Assembly (NCBI RefSeq): GCF_965232925.1
Contig: NZ_CBDDRA010000025.1
Coordinates: forward strand, 1-64,000
Direction: 5' to 3'
Origin: Tumidithrix helvetica
GTDB lineage: Bacteria; Cyanobacteriota; Cyanobacteriia; Pseudanabaenales; Pseudanabaenaceae
DNA: 64,000 bases
Each line of letters begins with the position of its first letter. Positions within the stretch are counted from its first letter, which is position 1. A program made the position numbers and the translations under genes. Shown in pieces: positions 53,714 to 62,500 of the stretch. The notes under the pieces were generated by a model that searched no databases, was not told the origin of the DNA, and worked only from the letters and a program-made list of their open reading frames with translations.

Positions 53714-54598
53714 TTGGCTGTGGATAATTTTACGCCTAATTTTTTTCTGGGCTGTGCTGTTTGGGCTTACAAGGGCTGGATCGGGGATTTTTATCCGCCC
53801 AAAAGTCAACCAACAAATTTCTTGAAACTCTACAGCCAACGCTTCACAACTGTAGAGGGGAATACAACATTTTATGTGACGCCTAGCAAAGACACTGTGG
53901 CACGTTGGGCTGTCGAAACACCCCAAGGATTTACATTTTGCCCTAAAATTCCTAAGGCTCTTACCCATCAGGGACTTCTGGCTCCGATGATTCCTGAGGT
54001 GCTCAAGTTTTTAGAATTAATGGGTGGCTTAGGGAATCGCTTAGGCATTACATTTGCCCAGTTACCCCCCAGTTACAGCCCTGCTCATACCAACGATCTC
54101 ACCCAATTTCTCAAAGCCCTTTCTCAAAGCGGCTATACCACTTCATTAGAGGTGCGTCATCCTGCTTGGTTTCGCGAGCCCTATGCCAGCAATCTGACGG
54201 AGACCCTACAACAACTCGGCATTGGGCGTGTCTTACTAGACTCTCGACCGATTTATGAGTCACCCGAACCTTTTTTACCTGAGTCAATGCCATCCGAACG
54301 GCGTAAACCTAGACTCCCCCTGCAAGTCAGCATGACTACTGATTTTAGTTTCGTCCGCTTTGTCAGCCATCCCGATCGCTCCTATAACCAACCTTTTTTA
54401 GCAGAATGGGTGACTTGGATTGAGACATGGTTGCAGCAAAACAAACGCATTTATTTCTTTATGCACTGTCCGATTGAGGAGCGATCGCCCCACAATGCTC
54501 TCTATTTTCAACAGATGTTAGAGCAGCAAAACCTACCTGTGCCGTCTTTGCCTTGGACAAAACTGGCTCAGCCCGCCCAGCAGCTCCAACTTTTTTGA
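53714..54598 (+). CDS. DUF72 family protein
   Basis: A 294-residue cytosolic TIM-barrel-like protein of the DUF72 (YecE) family, with FLGCAVWAYKGWIGDFYPP and FTTVEGNTTFYVTPSKDTV at the N-terminus and the conserved SLEVRHPAWF. Function unknown. The start is uncertain: a TTG at 53714 abuts the preceding stop, while a GTG at 53720 is two codons later, and no ATG is available. Tight spacing suggests translational coupling to the response regulator gene. Confidence 0.87.
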   Translation: MAVDNFTPNFFLGCAVWAYKGWIGDFYPPKSQPTNFLKLYSQRFTTVEGNTTFYVTPSKDTVARWAVETPQGFTFCPKIPKALTHQGLLAPMIPEVLKFLELMGGLGNRLGITFAQLPPSYSPAHTNDLTQFLKALSQSGYTTSLEVRHPAWFREPYASNLTETLQQLGIGRVLLDSRPIYESPEPFLPESMPSERRKPRLPLQVSMTTDFSFVRFVSHPDRSYNQPFLAEWVTWIETWLQQNKRIYFFMHCPIEERSPHNALYFQQMLEQQNLPVPSLPWTKLAQPAQQLQLF

Positions 54599-54650
54599 AC
54601 CTCACTGGCAATTTTTTAATCGCAATCAACTTGATGATCCCTAAACCACA

Positions 54651-55595
54651 ATGGCAGATTTTTTTAATACCTATGGTTCTCTAATTGTGCAGATGGTACT
54701 GGGTTCCATCTTGGGAATTTCGGTGTATTTACCCCTGATGGCAGGGCAGCTCTCTTTGGCGACGCCTGGGTTTTATGCCTTGGGTGGCTATATTGCCGCA
54801 ATTATTTCGATTAGGGTGAGCGTGCCTGCTACAGGTGAGCTTTCCTCAATGCCCCTGCTGTTTTTAGAGATGCTGATTGCTGGCGTCGTTTCAGGGCTTT
54901 TGGCGATCGTGCTGGGGATTCCCGTTCTACGTTTAAGGGGAATTTACTTAGCGATCGCGACGATCGCATTTGTACGCATCTTGCAAATTTTCTCGGAGAC
55001 TCAAGAGATTACAGGCGGAGCAGTAGGAATTTTTGATATTCCGCAGCCCTTTCGCACGCCCATTGAGTATCTATGGATTGCACTACCGTTATTGGTGCTC
55101 AGCATGGTGTTTATGTATCGCCTAGAAAGGATCAGAGTCGGTCGAGCCTTGATCGCCATTCGCGAGGATGAGCTGGCTGCCGATGCCATGGGTATAAATC
55201 CTACCTATTACAAGGTTTTGTCTTTTACCTTGGGGGCAATTTTAGCGGGTATAGTTGGGGCGCTGAGTGCCCACTTTCTCAATACTTGGAATGCCCGTCA
55301 AGGCACCTTTGATGCCAGCATTACCTATTTAGCTTTTGTACTGATTGGTGGCTCCAGAACTTTTATTGGGCCTGTGGTGGGGGGCATGGTTCTTACCGCT
55401 CTGCCTGAAATTCTGCGCGCGATCGCTGGCATTGAAGGCATCCCGATTTGGCTGTCACAATTTTTGAGTGCGGGTCGCTTGATTATTTTTGGTTTATTAA
55501 TTGTGTTAGGGAGCATCTTTTTTCCTCAGGGTATTATTACGACCGATTTGCTTAAATTCGTTAAGGGATGGATCCCAAAAAGAGGAAGATCGTAA
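54651..55595 (+). CDS. Branched-chain amino acid ABC transporter permease (LivM type)
   Basis: The 314-residue inner-membrane protein has about eight hydrophobic helices. LivM features include LSLATPGFYALGGYIAAI, LRGIYLAIATIAFVRIL and the cytosolic EAA-like loop VGRALIAIREDELAADAMGI, which docks the ATPase. In cyanobacteria the homologous NatD works with NatC for neutral and acidic amino acids. No LivH, ATPase or binding protein is adjacent, so partners lie elsewhere. Its 3' end overlaps the VanW gene by 28 bases. Confidence 0.9.
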   Translation: MADFFNTYGSLIVQMVLGSILGISVYLPLMAGQLSLATPGFYALGGYIAAIISIRVSVPATGELSSMPLLFLEMLIAGVVSGLLAIVLGIPVLRLRGIYLAIATIAFVRILQIFSETQEITGGAVGIFDIPQPFRTPIEYLWIALPLLVLSMVFMYRLERIRVGRALIAIREDELAADAMGINPTYYKVLSFTLGAILAGIVGALSAHFLNTWNARQGTFDASITYLAFVLIGGSRTFIGPVVGGMVLTALPEILRAIAGIEGIPIWLSQFLSAGRLIIFGLLIVLGSIFFPQGIITTDLLKFVKGWIPKRGRS

Positions 55596-56380
55596 AAAAT
55601 CTTAAAATCAATGAATCCAAAAAATCAATGAAGCATCTGGTTCCATCTAATCTAAAAATGCACCTCAAACTTGCGCAAAGACACCTACTGGATCGAGCAA
55701 CAAGAAAGTCTAGTAGGTTTGTGAAGTTTAATCAGATTACGACCGAACAGCAAAAATCTTTTCAGCCTCAAATAACGATCGCCCAGGCAATTTACCCAAC
55801 CAGCTACTCAGAGAGTAAAAAACATAACCTCGCGATCGCCATTCAAAAGATTGAGAACGTGCTCATTCATCCCGATCGAATTTTTTCATTTTGGCACTTG
55901 ATTGGAAAACCCGACAAAAACAAAGGTTATTTAGAAGGTCGCACGATCTTGGGGGATGAACTCAGTGCCGATGTGGGGGGAGGGTTATGCCAGCTATCAG
56001 GTTTGTTATACTTCCTCGCACTCAAAGCAGGACTCATTGCAATCGAGCGATATCCCCACTCGCGAGATTTATACACAGACGAAACTCGGTTTGCCCCCTT
56101 AGGGTCTGATGCAACGGTTGTCTATGGTTATAAAGACCTTCGCATTCAAAACAATTTGTTGTTTCCCATTTGCTTTCGATTTAACCTTCAAGATACTGAA
56201 ATCTCCGCTTCATTATGTGCCGAGCAGGTGGTTCCTGCCCACAGAGTCGAATTTAAAGTAGAAGAGTTTGCAGGTGGAGTAAAAGCTGACACGATCCGCT
56301 TCGGCTTTATGCATCCCCACTTGGAGAATTACAACCAAAATCAATTTGAAATTATCGATTCCACCATTTATAGGAAGTAA
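55568..56380 (+). CDS. VanW family protein
   Basis: A 270-residue protein with the VanW signature: HPDRIFSFWHLIGKPDKNKGY, then the SADVGGGLCQLSGLLY core and YGYKDLRIQNNLLFPICF. VanW was named from vancomycin-resistance clusters, but its biochemical role is unknown and most bacterial copies have nothing to do with resistance. The basic N-terminus lacks a clear membrane helix. The ATG at 55568 overlaps livM; an internal ATG at 55628 would also give a full VanW domain. Confidence 0.85.
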   Translation: MDPKKRKIVKNLKINESKKSMKHLVPSNLKMHLKLAQRHLLDRATRKSSRFVKFNQITTEQQKSFQPQITIAQAIYPTSYSESKKHNLAIAIQKIENVLIHPDRIFSFWHLIGKPDKNKGYLEGRTILGDELSADVGGGLCQLSGLLYFLALKAGLIAIERYPHSRDLYTDETRFAPLGSDATVVYGYKDLRIQNNLLFPICFRFNLQDTEISASLCAEQVVPAHRVEFKVEEFAGGVKADTIRFGFMHPHLENYNQNQFEIIDSTIYRK

Positions 56381-56413
56381 GCGCTTTAGCCTGTCGTCGC
56401 TTGATTTTCCAAA

Positions 56414-56547
56414 TATAGCAAGCCTAAATCGTTTGTATGTCGTAGGGGCAATTCACAAATTGCCCGATTCTCTCTTGACTCTCAAGACAGTATCTACGAT
56501 TCTAGGTAAAGAAATAATTGCTGATGAACCACGCTTGGATTGAAATA
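56414..56547. repeat. Family B element with an inner insertion
   Basis: TATAGCAAGCCTAAAT at the left and GGATTGAAATA at the right. The central GTAGGGGCAATTCACAAATTGCCC palindrome is followed by about 28 extra bases before the usual CTACGATTCTAGG block and TTGCTGATGAACCACGC. It occupies part of the 56381-57015 spacer. The remainder, to 57015, is A+T-rich and holds the upstream region of the chemotaxis operon. Confidence 0.68.
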
Positions 56548-57015
56548 TCAGAAAATGGTGAAAAATCACTAAATAATGTATATTGAGCTTAAAGTTTGCC
56601 GAATTCCAATTTGCTAAGATTTGAACGAATCAATTGCCGATCTTGACTACAGAAAATAGCTTTATTTTTTTACAGAAGATTTTGTAACTGATAATGCTGA
56701 GGTCTTACCTGAAAAAAAACAAAATTTAGGCACTAAAATAGGATGGTTTGAACCTCACCTTGTTGGGTGATGTTTTGGAACAACCATAGCTCTAAAGTTA
56801 GATAGCAATGCATAGCTTAAGAAATAAATTGAGCGCTCGATTCAATCCTATTTTCAGGGTAAAAGTTAAAAAGCTTAAAAGTTTTCCTTTACTATGCGAT
56901 CGCTCTCTAGATTGTGTTGAAGTCAGTATTGTATTTTCTGAGACAGATCGAAAGTTTTATGAATCTTTTTTGATTCATGCTGCTGGGGTACCTGAGTTGT
57001 TTTGAAGTAAATCTA

Positions 57016-58185
57016 ATGGATACAGATGCTACATCGACAATAGAAATTGCTCCTCATCTGAAGCTAATCCAAGATGAGCGCAGCTCTGGGGAACTCGTCA
57101 TTTTTTCAGAAAGAAACCCGTCAGTTCATTATTTTCTCTACTTCTATTTAGGAAGATTGGTCTACGCCACGGGCGGCAGTCACCGCGTTAGAAGATTTTA
57201 TCGAGCTATGAGACAATATTGTCCTAACGCAAAACTAGAGGAATGGTTTAGCAAATTTGGCGATCCTACTGAACCTTGGGAGTTTTTTGTCGTCAACCAA
57301 GCCCTCAAGCAAGGATTGATCGAGCAAGAAAAAGCCAAAATGCTAATTCTTGGGAGCATTCAAGAGGTTTTTTATGCGCTGATTAGTCGGCAGGAACTAG
57401 TGACGACTTGGACTGAACATAGAAATCCTCAACAGCCTTTTGTCCTAGTGTCTTCTCAGCAAGTTTTGCAAGGTGCGTTGCAGGCTAGGCAAAAATGGCT
57501 GAATTCGGGGCTAGGTCACGTTCAAAATATGATTCCGGGCTTTTCTTTAAATTTTGTGCCCGTTTTGCTTGCACCCGATCGCTTAGAAGCAATGGTGGAA
57601 GCCGAGGCACTTTCAAAAGAAGCCCATCAGATGTTGGTGAAGTTGCTCAATAGTAACAACACAATTTGGGATTTGGCGATCAGGATGCACAGATCGCATA
57701 TTTCGGTGATGCGATCGCTTTTGCCCCTCGTGATTGATGGCATTGTTTCCTTACGAGAAGCACCCGACTTGCCTTCTCCAATTGCCAAGCCAGTAGAAGT
57801 CAAGCCTGAAGCCAAAAAAGGCTTGATTGCCTGTATTGATGACAGCCCCCAGATTGGGATGGAGATGACAAGGATTTTGAGTAAAGCTGGGTACGAGGTA
57901 TTAAATATTCTCGATCCGTTGCAAGGGGTCAGTACATTGTTAAAAAACAAACCTGACTTGATATTTCTCGATTTGGTGATGCCTAACTCTAATGGCTACG
58001 AGCTTTGCTCTTTTTTGCGTAAAACCTCGGCGTTTCGCGATGTCCCCATCGTGATTCTCACTGGGCATGACGGCGTGATCGATCGCGTCAGAGCCAAAAT
58101 GGCGGGGTCTTCTGATTTTCTCAGTAAACCCCCAGAAGAAGACAAAGTATGCCAAATCGTAGAAAAGTATCTAGAAAGTAGTTAG
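57016..58185 (+). CDS. PatA-like response regulator (PATAN domain plus receiver)
   Basis: The protein of about 389 residues has an N-terminal PATAN/DUF4388-like region (LKLIQDERSSGELVIFSER, then FYLGRLVYATGGSHRVRRF), a helical middle, and a C-terminal receiver with CIDDSPQI, phospho-Asp in LIFLDLVMPNSNG and FLSKPPEED. This is the domain plan of PixG/PilG/TaxP regulators and heterocyst PatA. In taxis operons it is the first gene and probably contacts the pilus motors. ATG 57016 is preferred; ATG 56977 would add 13 residues not typical of the family. Confidence 0.9.
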   Translation: MDTDATSTIEIAPHLKLIQDERSSGELVIFSERNPSVHYFLYFYLGRLVYATGGSHRVRRFYRAMRQYCPNAKLEEWFSKFGDPTEPWEFFVVNQALKQGLIEQEKAKMLILGSIQEVFYALISRQELVTTWTEHRNPQQPFVLVSSQQVLQGALQARQKWLNSGLGHVQNMIPGFSLNFVPVLLAPDRLEAMVEAEALSKEAHQMLVKLLNSNNTIWDLAIRMHRSHISVMRSLLPLVIDGIVSLREAPDLPSPIAKPVEVKPEAKKGLIACIDDSPQIGMEMTRILSKAGYEVLNILDPLQGVSTLLKNKPDLIFLDLVMPNSNGYELCSFLRKTSAFRDVPIVILTGHDGVIDRVRAKMAGSSDFLSKPPEEDKVCQIVEKYLESS

Positions 58186-58286
58186 CTACTTGTAGCAAAA
58201 TTCTAAAGGAGGCGTTCGTTTTAGTCGTATCAATTTTTCGCTAGGATTTTATTTTCAGGATCTAGTTAATTCACGGAGAGTTTACA

Positions 58287-58649
58287 ATGGCAACGGTTTT
58301 AATCGTAGAAGATACGCTAACTCAAGCAGAAATTATTACGGGCACCTTACGAGGAGCTGGCTTTACAACCTCTGTTGCAACCAGTAGCGAAGATGCCAAG
58401 GTAAAACTCGCACAGCAAAAGCCTGATGTAATTGTGATGGATGTGGTTTTACCAGGGGAGAGTGGGTTTGAGCTGTGTCGCGAACTCAAAGATAGCCCAG
58501 ACACCAAAGATATTCCGATCGTGCTTTGCTCAACCAAAAGCGGCGAGATGGATAAATTTTGGGGTATGAAACAGGGGGCTTCTTCTTACATCACCAAACC
58601 GATCGATCCAGAGGAACTGATTCGGACTGTAAAGCTTTTGGTGAAATAA
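58287..58649 (+). CDS. CheY-like response regulator (PixH/PilH type)
   Basis: A 120-residue receiver with IVEDTLTQ, phospho-Asp in VIVMDVVLPGESG, CSTKSGEMDKFWGMKQGA and ITKPIDPEE. It is the second gene of the taxis-type operon, 101 bases after the PatA-like gene and with a GGAGAG ribosome binding site before ATG 58287. The CheA-like kinase of the operon would phosphorylate it. Confidence 0.94.
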   Translation: MATVLIVEDTLTQAEIITGTLRGAGFTTSVATSSEDAKVKLAQQKPDVIVMDVVLPGESGFELCRELKDSPDTKDIPIVLCSTKSGEMDKFWGMKQGASSYITKPIDPEELIRTVKLLVK

Positions 58650-58778
58650 AGCAGTAAGAAAGTGTCGATCTTAGCGATTTTCTGCTCGATGCAGTGCTTT
58701 CGCTAAAAGTTGAGGCAAAGGTTAGTCAGTTTAAGGCTCAAAGTTAAATATCAAAGCTATTAAGGCAGGCACAGATCT

Positions 58779-59336
58779 ATGGCTACCCCACTGACAACAA
58801 CTGGTTCGATAACCAGTTCAACGCCAAATTCGACCCCTAAACAAACTGGCTCGGCACATCAAAAAATTAACACCGAGCAGTTTTTAACTTTTTCGGTGTC
58901 CCCCACCCAAAAAGTGATGTTAGCGACAAAGCAACTCGTAGAGATTCTCAATCTCTCGTTGGGGCAAATTACCGCGATCGCTGACGTAGCGCCAACTGTG
59001 ATGGGTGTTTGCAACTGGCGGGGCGAAGTTTTATGGGTTGTCGATCTTGCCTATTTGATGGGCTTTGAGCCCTTATATCGGTCTGGGTACACCCAGACCA
59101 ACTGTAGTGTAATTTTGGTGAGATCGCAGGGCATGGCAATCGGGCTAGCGGTGACCCAGGTGGGGCAGATGCTATGGTGCGAATCCGAACAGATTTTGCC
59201 TGCACCTGCTACCTTCGCAAATTCGGGGATGGGGAAATTTTTACGTGGATATTGGCTCAATGAAACGGGCTGGCATGAAGGTAGCGAAACATTGCTGGTT
59301 TTGAATGGAGATGCTTTAGTCAGAGCATTCCAATAG
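58779..59336 (+). CDS. CheW-like adaptor (PixI/PilI type)
   Basis: The 185-residue protein has a Thr/Ser-rich N-terminal tail (1-35) and a CheW domain: FLTFSVSPTQKVMLATKQLVE, VCNWRGEVLWVVDLAYLMG and CSVILVRSQGMAIGLAV. CheW links receptor and CheA kinase at the membrane. It lies between the CheY-like and methyl-accepting genes in conventional pix/pil order. Confidence 0.94.
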   Translation: MATPLTTTGSITSSTPNSTPKQTGSAHQKINTEQFLTFSVSPTQKVMLATKQLVEILNLSLGQITAIADVAPTVMGVCNWRGEVLWVVDLAYLMGFEPLYRSGYTQTNCSVILVRSQGMAIGLAVTQVGQMLWCESEQILPAPATFANSGMGKFLRGYWLNETGWHEGSETLLVLNGDALVRAFQ

Positions 59337-59443
59337 GTCTCGTTCTACTCAGCTCATCTGTCGTTTTCATAAGAAATCAAACGACAAAGAAGCTTTAACA
59401 GTTTTTACAAATTCACATCAACAAATTTAATTAGAGGTCAGGC

Positions 59444-62317
59444 ATGTTAACGGATAAAAATAGCAAGAACAGCATCAAACTCAATGGCATGAAGTCAGAT
59501 GTCGAAGCCAGCGAGAATGACATCCTCAAAAAAGGTCAGAATGGGGATTTGTTATTACCTGTAACGATTTCCGATCAGAATCATTTGAACGCAGCTCGCA
59601 GTGTCGGCAAAACTTCTGGCAATCCCGTTGGACGATGGTGGCAAGGGCTGGGCTTGCGTACAAAAACCACATTGGTATCTGTGGCAGCAATCACAATTCC
59701 ATTATTGGCTTTAGGGGGAGTGGCATACTTTTATGTTGGACAAAATATCGCTAACACTACTCAACAAGATAAAGCCGTTCGGGCAAGTGCGTTAGCGACT
59801 CGGGTAGCATACTTTATGCGAGAGCGATATGGTGATATTCAGGTACTTGCGAATTTACCAATATTCAACAATCCGAAGTTTCAAGCTACTGTGACAATCG
59901 CAGAGCAGAAAGCAATTTTGGAAGCCTATATTAAAGCCTATTTAGTTTACGACAGTATCGCTATATATCGGCTAGATGGCAGTTTGATTGTTGATGCAGG
60001 TTCAGAGCCCCCACCTGCCAATATTTTCAAACGTGAATATTTTCAAACAACTTTGAAAACTGACAAGCCCTACATCAGCCAGCCTGAACCATCGGTTGTA
60101 ACCAAAAAGGTCAGTAATTTTATTGCGGCACCGATTAAAGATGTCACTACAGGCAAGACCATTGCGATTATTCGCACCAGAATGCAGGCATCGGTTCTAG
60201 AAGATCTGATTAAAGATACTGGCGTTGATGACAATCAATATCACTTGGTTGAGTCTGACGGTAAGTTTTTTGTGGCGTTAGAAAAGGAGCAAGTCGGACG
60301 TAGCCTCAAGGCTGACTTTCCTGGAATAGCACCACTCTTGGAAAAACGCGAAGTAGGCGCTGTTACATCGATCGATCTAATATCCAATAACGAGCAGTTT
60401 GTAGGTTATGCACCCCTGCCTAAGATCGAGGGCTTACCAGATTTAAAGTGGGATGCGGTAATCGCAATAGATACCAGCATTGCGAACAAACCACAACTGC
60501 AATTGTTACTGATCTTAGGAGCCGCCACTGGCGCAGTGGCTATATTGGCATCAGCATTAGCGCTCTTGATCGCCAACCGTGCCACGCGCCCAATTATCCG
60601 AGCTTCCAATGCTGTAGAAAAATTGGGACAGGGCGAACTCGATACGCGTATTGAGGGAATTTCTGGGGATGACGAACTCGCCGTGTTGGGAACGAACATC
60701 AACATCATGGCAAGTCAGATTCAGACGCTGATCGACGAACAAGCTGCCGCCGCCGAACGTAAAAACCTAGTGGCGACGATCGCATCTCAGTTACGGCAGT
60801 CTCTCGATCTCAACACAATCTTAGAGACCCTCGTCCGAGAAGCCAAAACTGCGCTCAATGCAGAACGGGTGGTGATCTATCGGTTTAATCCTGATTGGAG
60901 TGGTTATCTTTCCCACGAAGCAGTCTCCCCTGGACTACCCAGTGCCTTGGCTGAAAAAGCCACCGACCCATGTATTCCTCAAACTCTACTGGAAGCCTAT
61001 CGCAACGGTCGCATCGTACCCACCAATGATATGCAAGAGCGCGATTATCACCCAGACCATAGAGCCTTGTTAGCGCGTCTGGCGATCAAAGCGAATCTAG
61101 TCATTCCGATCGTCCAACAAAATCAACTGTTCGGACTACTGGTGGCACATCATTGTACCCAAACCCATGTTTGGCTCGATAATGAAATTGACTTTATGAC
61201 TCAACTCGCTGGTCAAGCAGGCTCAGCGATCGGGCAAGCCACCTTTGTAGAACAAATTGAAGTGGCACGGGTCGAAGCTCGTCGAGAAGCCGACCAAACC
61301 GCCCAAGAACAACGCCAAGAAAAAGAAACGCTGCAAAAACGTGCGCTTGAACTGCTGATGGAAGTTGACCCTGTAAGTAAAGGCGACTTGACGGTTCGGG
61401 CAAAGGTAACCGCCGATGAAATTGGTACGCTGGCTGACTCTTATAACTCGATTATTCGGAGTTTGCGTCAGATCGTCGAGCAGGTGCAAACGGCTTCGCA
61501 ATCTGTAGTAACCACCACACAGGGTAACGAAATGGCTGTAGCCAGTGCCGCTACCGAGTCTAGTCTTCAAGCCAAATCGATTACCAACGCGCTCAGTCAA
61601 ATTCAGACAATTTCCGAATCAATTCAGGGGGTTGCTAGCCGCGCCAAACAAGCAGAGCAGCAGGTGCAAAAATCTAACCTTGTGGTACAAGCAGGGGACG
61701 AAGCCATGAACCGTACTGTAACGGGTATCTCTGCGATCCGCGAAACGGTGTCTGAAACTTCTAAGAAGGTCAAACGCTTGGGTGAAGCTTCTCAGAAAAT
61801 TTCTAAGGTGGTTAACCTGATTGGTAACTTTGCGGCTCAAACCAACCTACTCGCACTTAACGCGGCGATTGAAGCTGCCCGTGCAGGAGAAGAAGGTAGA
61901 GGGTTTGCCGTGGTTGCCGAAGAAGTTCGGGCGCTCGCTCAACAATCGGCTTCTGCAACCGCAGATATCGAACAACTGGTAGAAGAAATTCAAGCCCAAA
62001 CTAACGAGGTAGTCGCTGCGATGGAAGCAGGTACAGAGCAGGTGGTTGTGGGAACGCAGTTGGTAGAAGAGTCACGCCAAAAGCTGAGCCAAATCTCAGA
62101 GGTTAGCGCCCAAGTAAACAAACTCGTCCAAGAAATTTCTTTGGCAGCGGCAGCACAAACGCAAACTTCAGCATCGGTGAGTCAAACCATGCAAGATGTG
62201 GCAACCAGCGCCCAAGATGCCTCGGAGCAGTCAGCAACGGTAGCGAGTTCGTTTAAACAACTCCTAGAAGTTGCCAAAGCGCTCCAAGTCAGCGTGGGTC
62301 AGTTTAAACTCAGCTAA
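59444..62317 (+). CDS. Methyl-accepting taxis receptor with dCache and GAF domains (PixJ/PilJ-like)
   Basis: The 957-residue receptor has a cytosolic N-tail, TM1 about 72-94, a dCache-like periplasmic sensor about 95-345, TM2 about 350-372, HAMP about 373-425, GAF about 430-605, a coiled coil, a second HAMP-like segment about 635-690, and an MCP signalling domain with the hairpin tip EAARAGEEGRGFAVVAEEVR. The GAF looks like the bilin-binding GAFs of PixJ but lacks their main Cys: the position before the conserved His is Asp538 (PDHRALL), while the upstream DPC Cys510 remains. It would signal through CheW to the CheA-like kinase in the next gene. Confidence 0.93.
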   Translation: MLTDKNSKNSIKLNGMKSDVEASENDILKKGQNGDLLLPVTISDQNHLNAARSVGKTSGNPVGRWWQGLGLRTKTTLVSVAAITIPLLALGGVAYFYVGQNIANTTQQDKAVRASALATRVAYFMRERYGDIQVLANLPIFNNPKFQATVTIAEQKAILEAYIKAYLVYDSIAIYRLDGSLIVDAGSEPPPANIFKREYFQTTLKTDKPYISQPEPSVVTKKVSNFIAAPIKDVTTGKTIAIIRTRMQASVLEDLIKDTGVDDNQYHLVESDGKFFVALEKEQVGRSLKADFPGIAPLLEKREVGAVTSIDLISNNEQFVGYAPLPKIEGLPDLKWDAVIAIDTSIANKPQLQLLLILGAATGAVAILASALALLIANRATRPIIRASNAVEKLGQGELDTRIEGISGDDELAVLGTNINIMASQIQTLIDEQAAAAERKNLVATIASQLRQSLDLNTILETLVREAKTALNAERVVIYRFNPDWSGYLSHEAVSPGLPSALAEKATDPCIPQTLLEAYRNGRIVPTNDMQERDYHPDHRALLARLAIKANLVIPIVQQNQLFGLLVAHHCTQTHVWLDNEIDFMTQLAGQAGSAIGQATFVEQIEVARVEARREADQTAQEQRQEKETLQKRALELLMEVDPVSKGDLTVRAKVTADEIGTLADSYNSIIRSLRQIVEQVQTASQSVVTTTQGNEMAVASAATESSLQAKSITNALSQIQTISESIQGVASRAKQAEQQVQKSNLVVQAGDEAMNRTVTGISAIRETVSETSKKVKRLGEASQKISKVVNLIGNFAAQTNLLALNAAIEAARAGEEGRGFAVVAEEVRALAQQSASATADIEQLVEEIQAQTNEVVAAMEAGTEQVVVGTQLVEESRQKLSQISEVSAQVNKLVQEISLAAAAQTQTSASVSQTMQDVATSAQDASEQSATVASSFKQLLEVAKALQVSVGQFKLS

Positions 62318-62331
62318 ACCGAGCTGTCCAA

Positions 62332-62436
62332 AACCTCTCCCCAACCCCTCTCCTTGCAGGAGAGGGGCTAAGGAAAAGAAAAACTTCTTACCCCTCGTTC
62401 TTAGGAGAAGGGATGTTGGGAGAGGTAACCCGAACT
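62332..62436. repeat. Family D-like inverted repeat between receptor and CheA genes
   Basis: AACCTCTCCCCAACCCC pairs with GGGATGTTGGGAGAGGTT-like sequence at 62410-62428, and CCCCTCTCCTTGCAGGAGAGGGG makes an inner hairpin. It ends TAACCCGAACTCAACTTAAC, resembling the family D terminus. It lies inside an otherwise tight operon, so it may fold in the messenger RNA and modulate CheA levels. Confidence 0.65.
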
Positions 62437-62500
62437 CAACTTAACTTTAATAAGCCATTAACCAACAGGCGATCGTAGATCGCATCATAGTGGGGACATC

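Noticed and set aside
56808..57005. 65-codon plus-strand frame before the PatA-like gene
   Set aside because: No family features, and it ends at the PatA-like start region, where it is more likely leader sequence.
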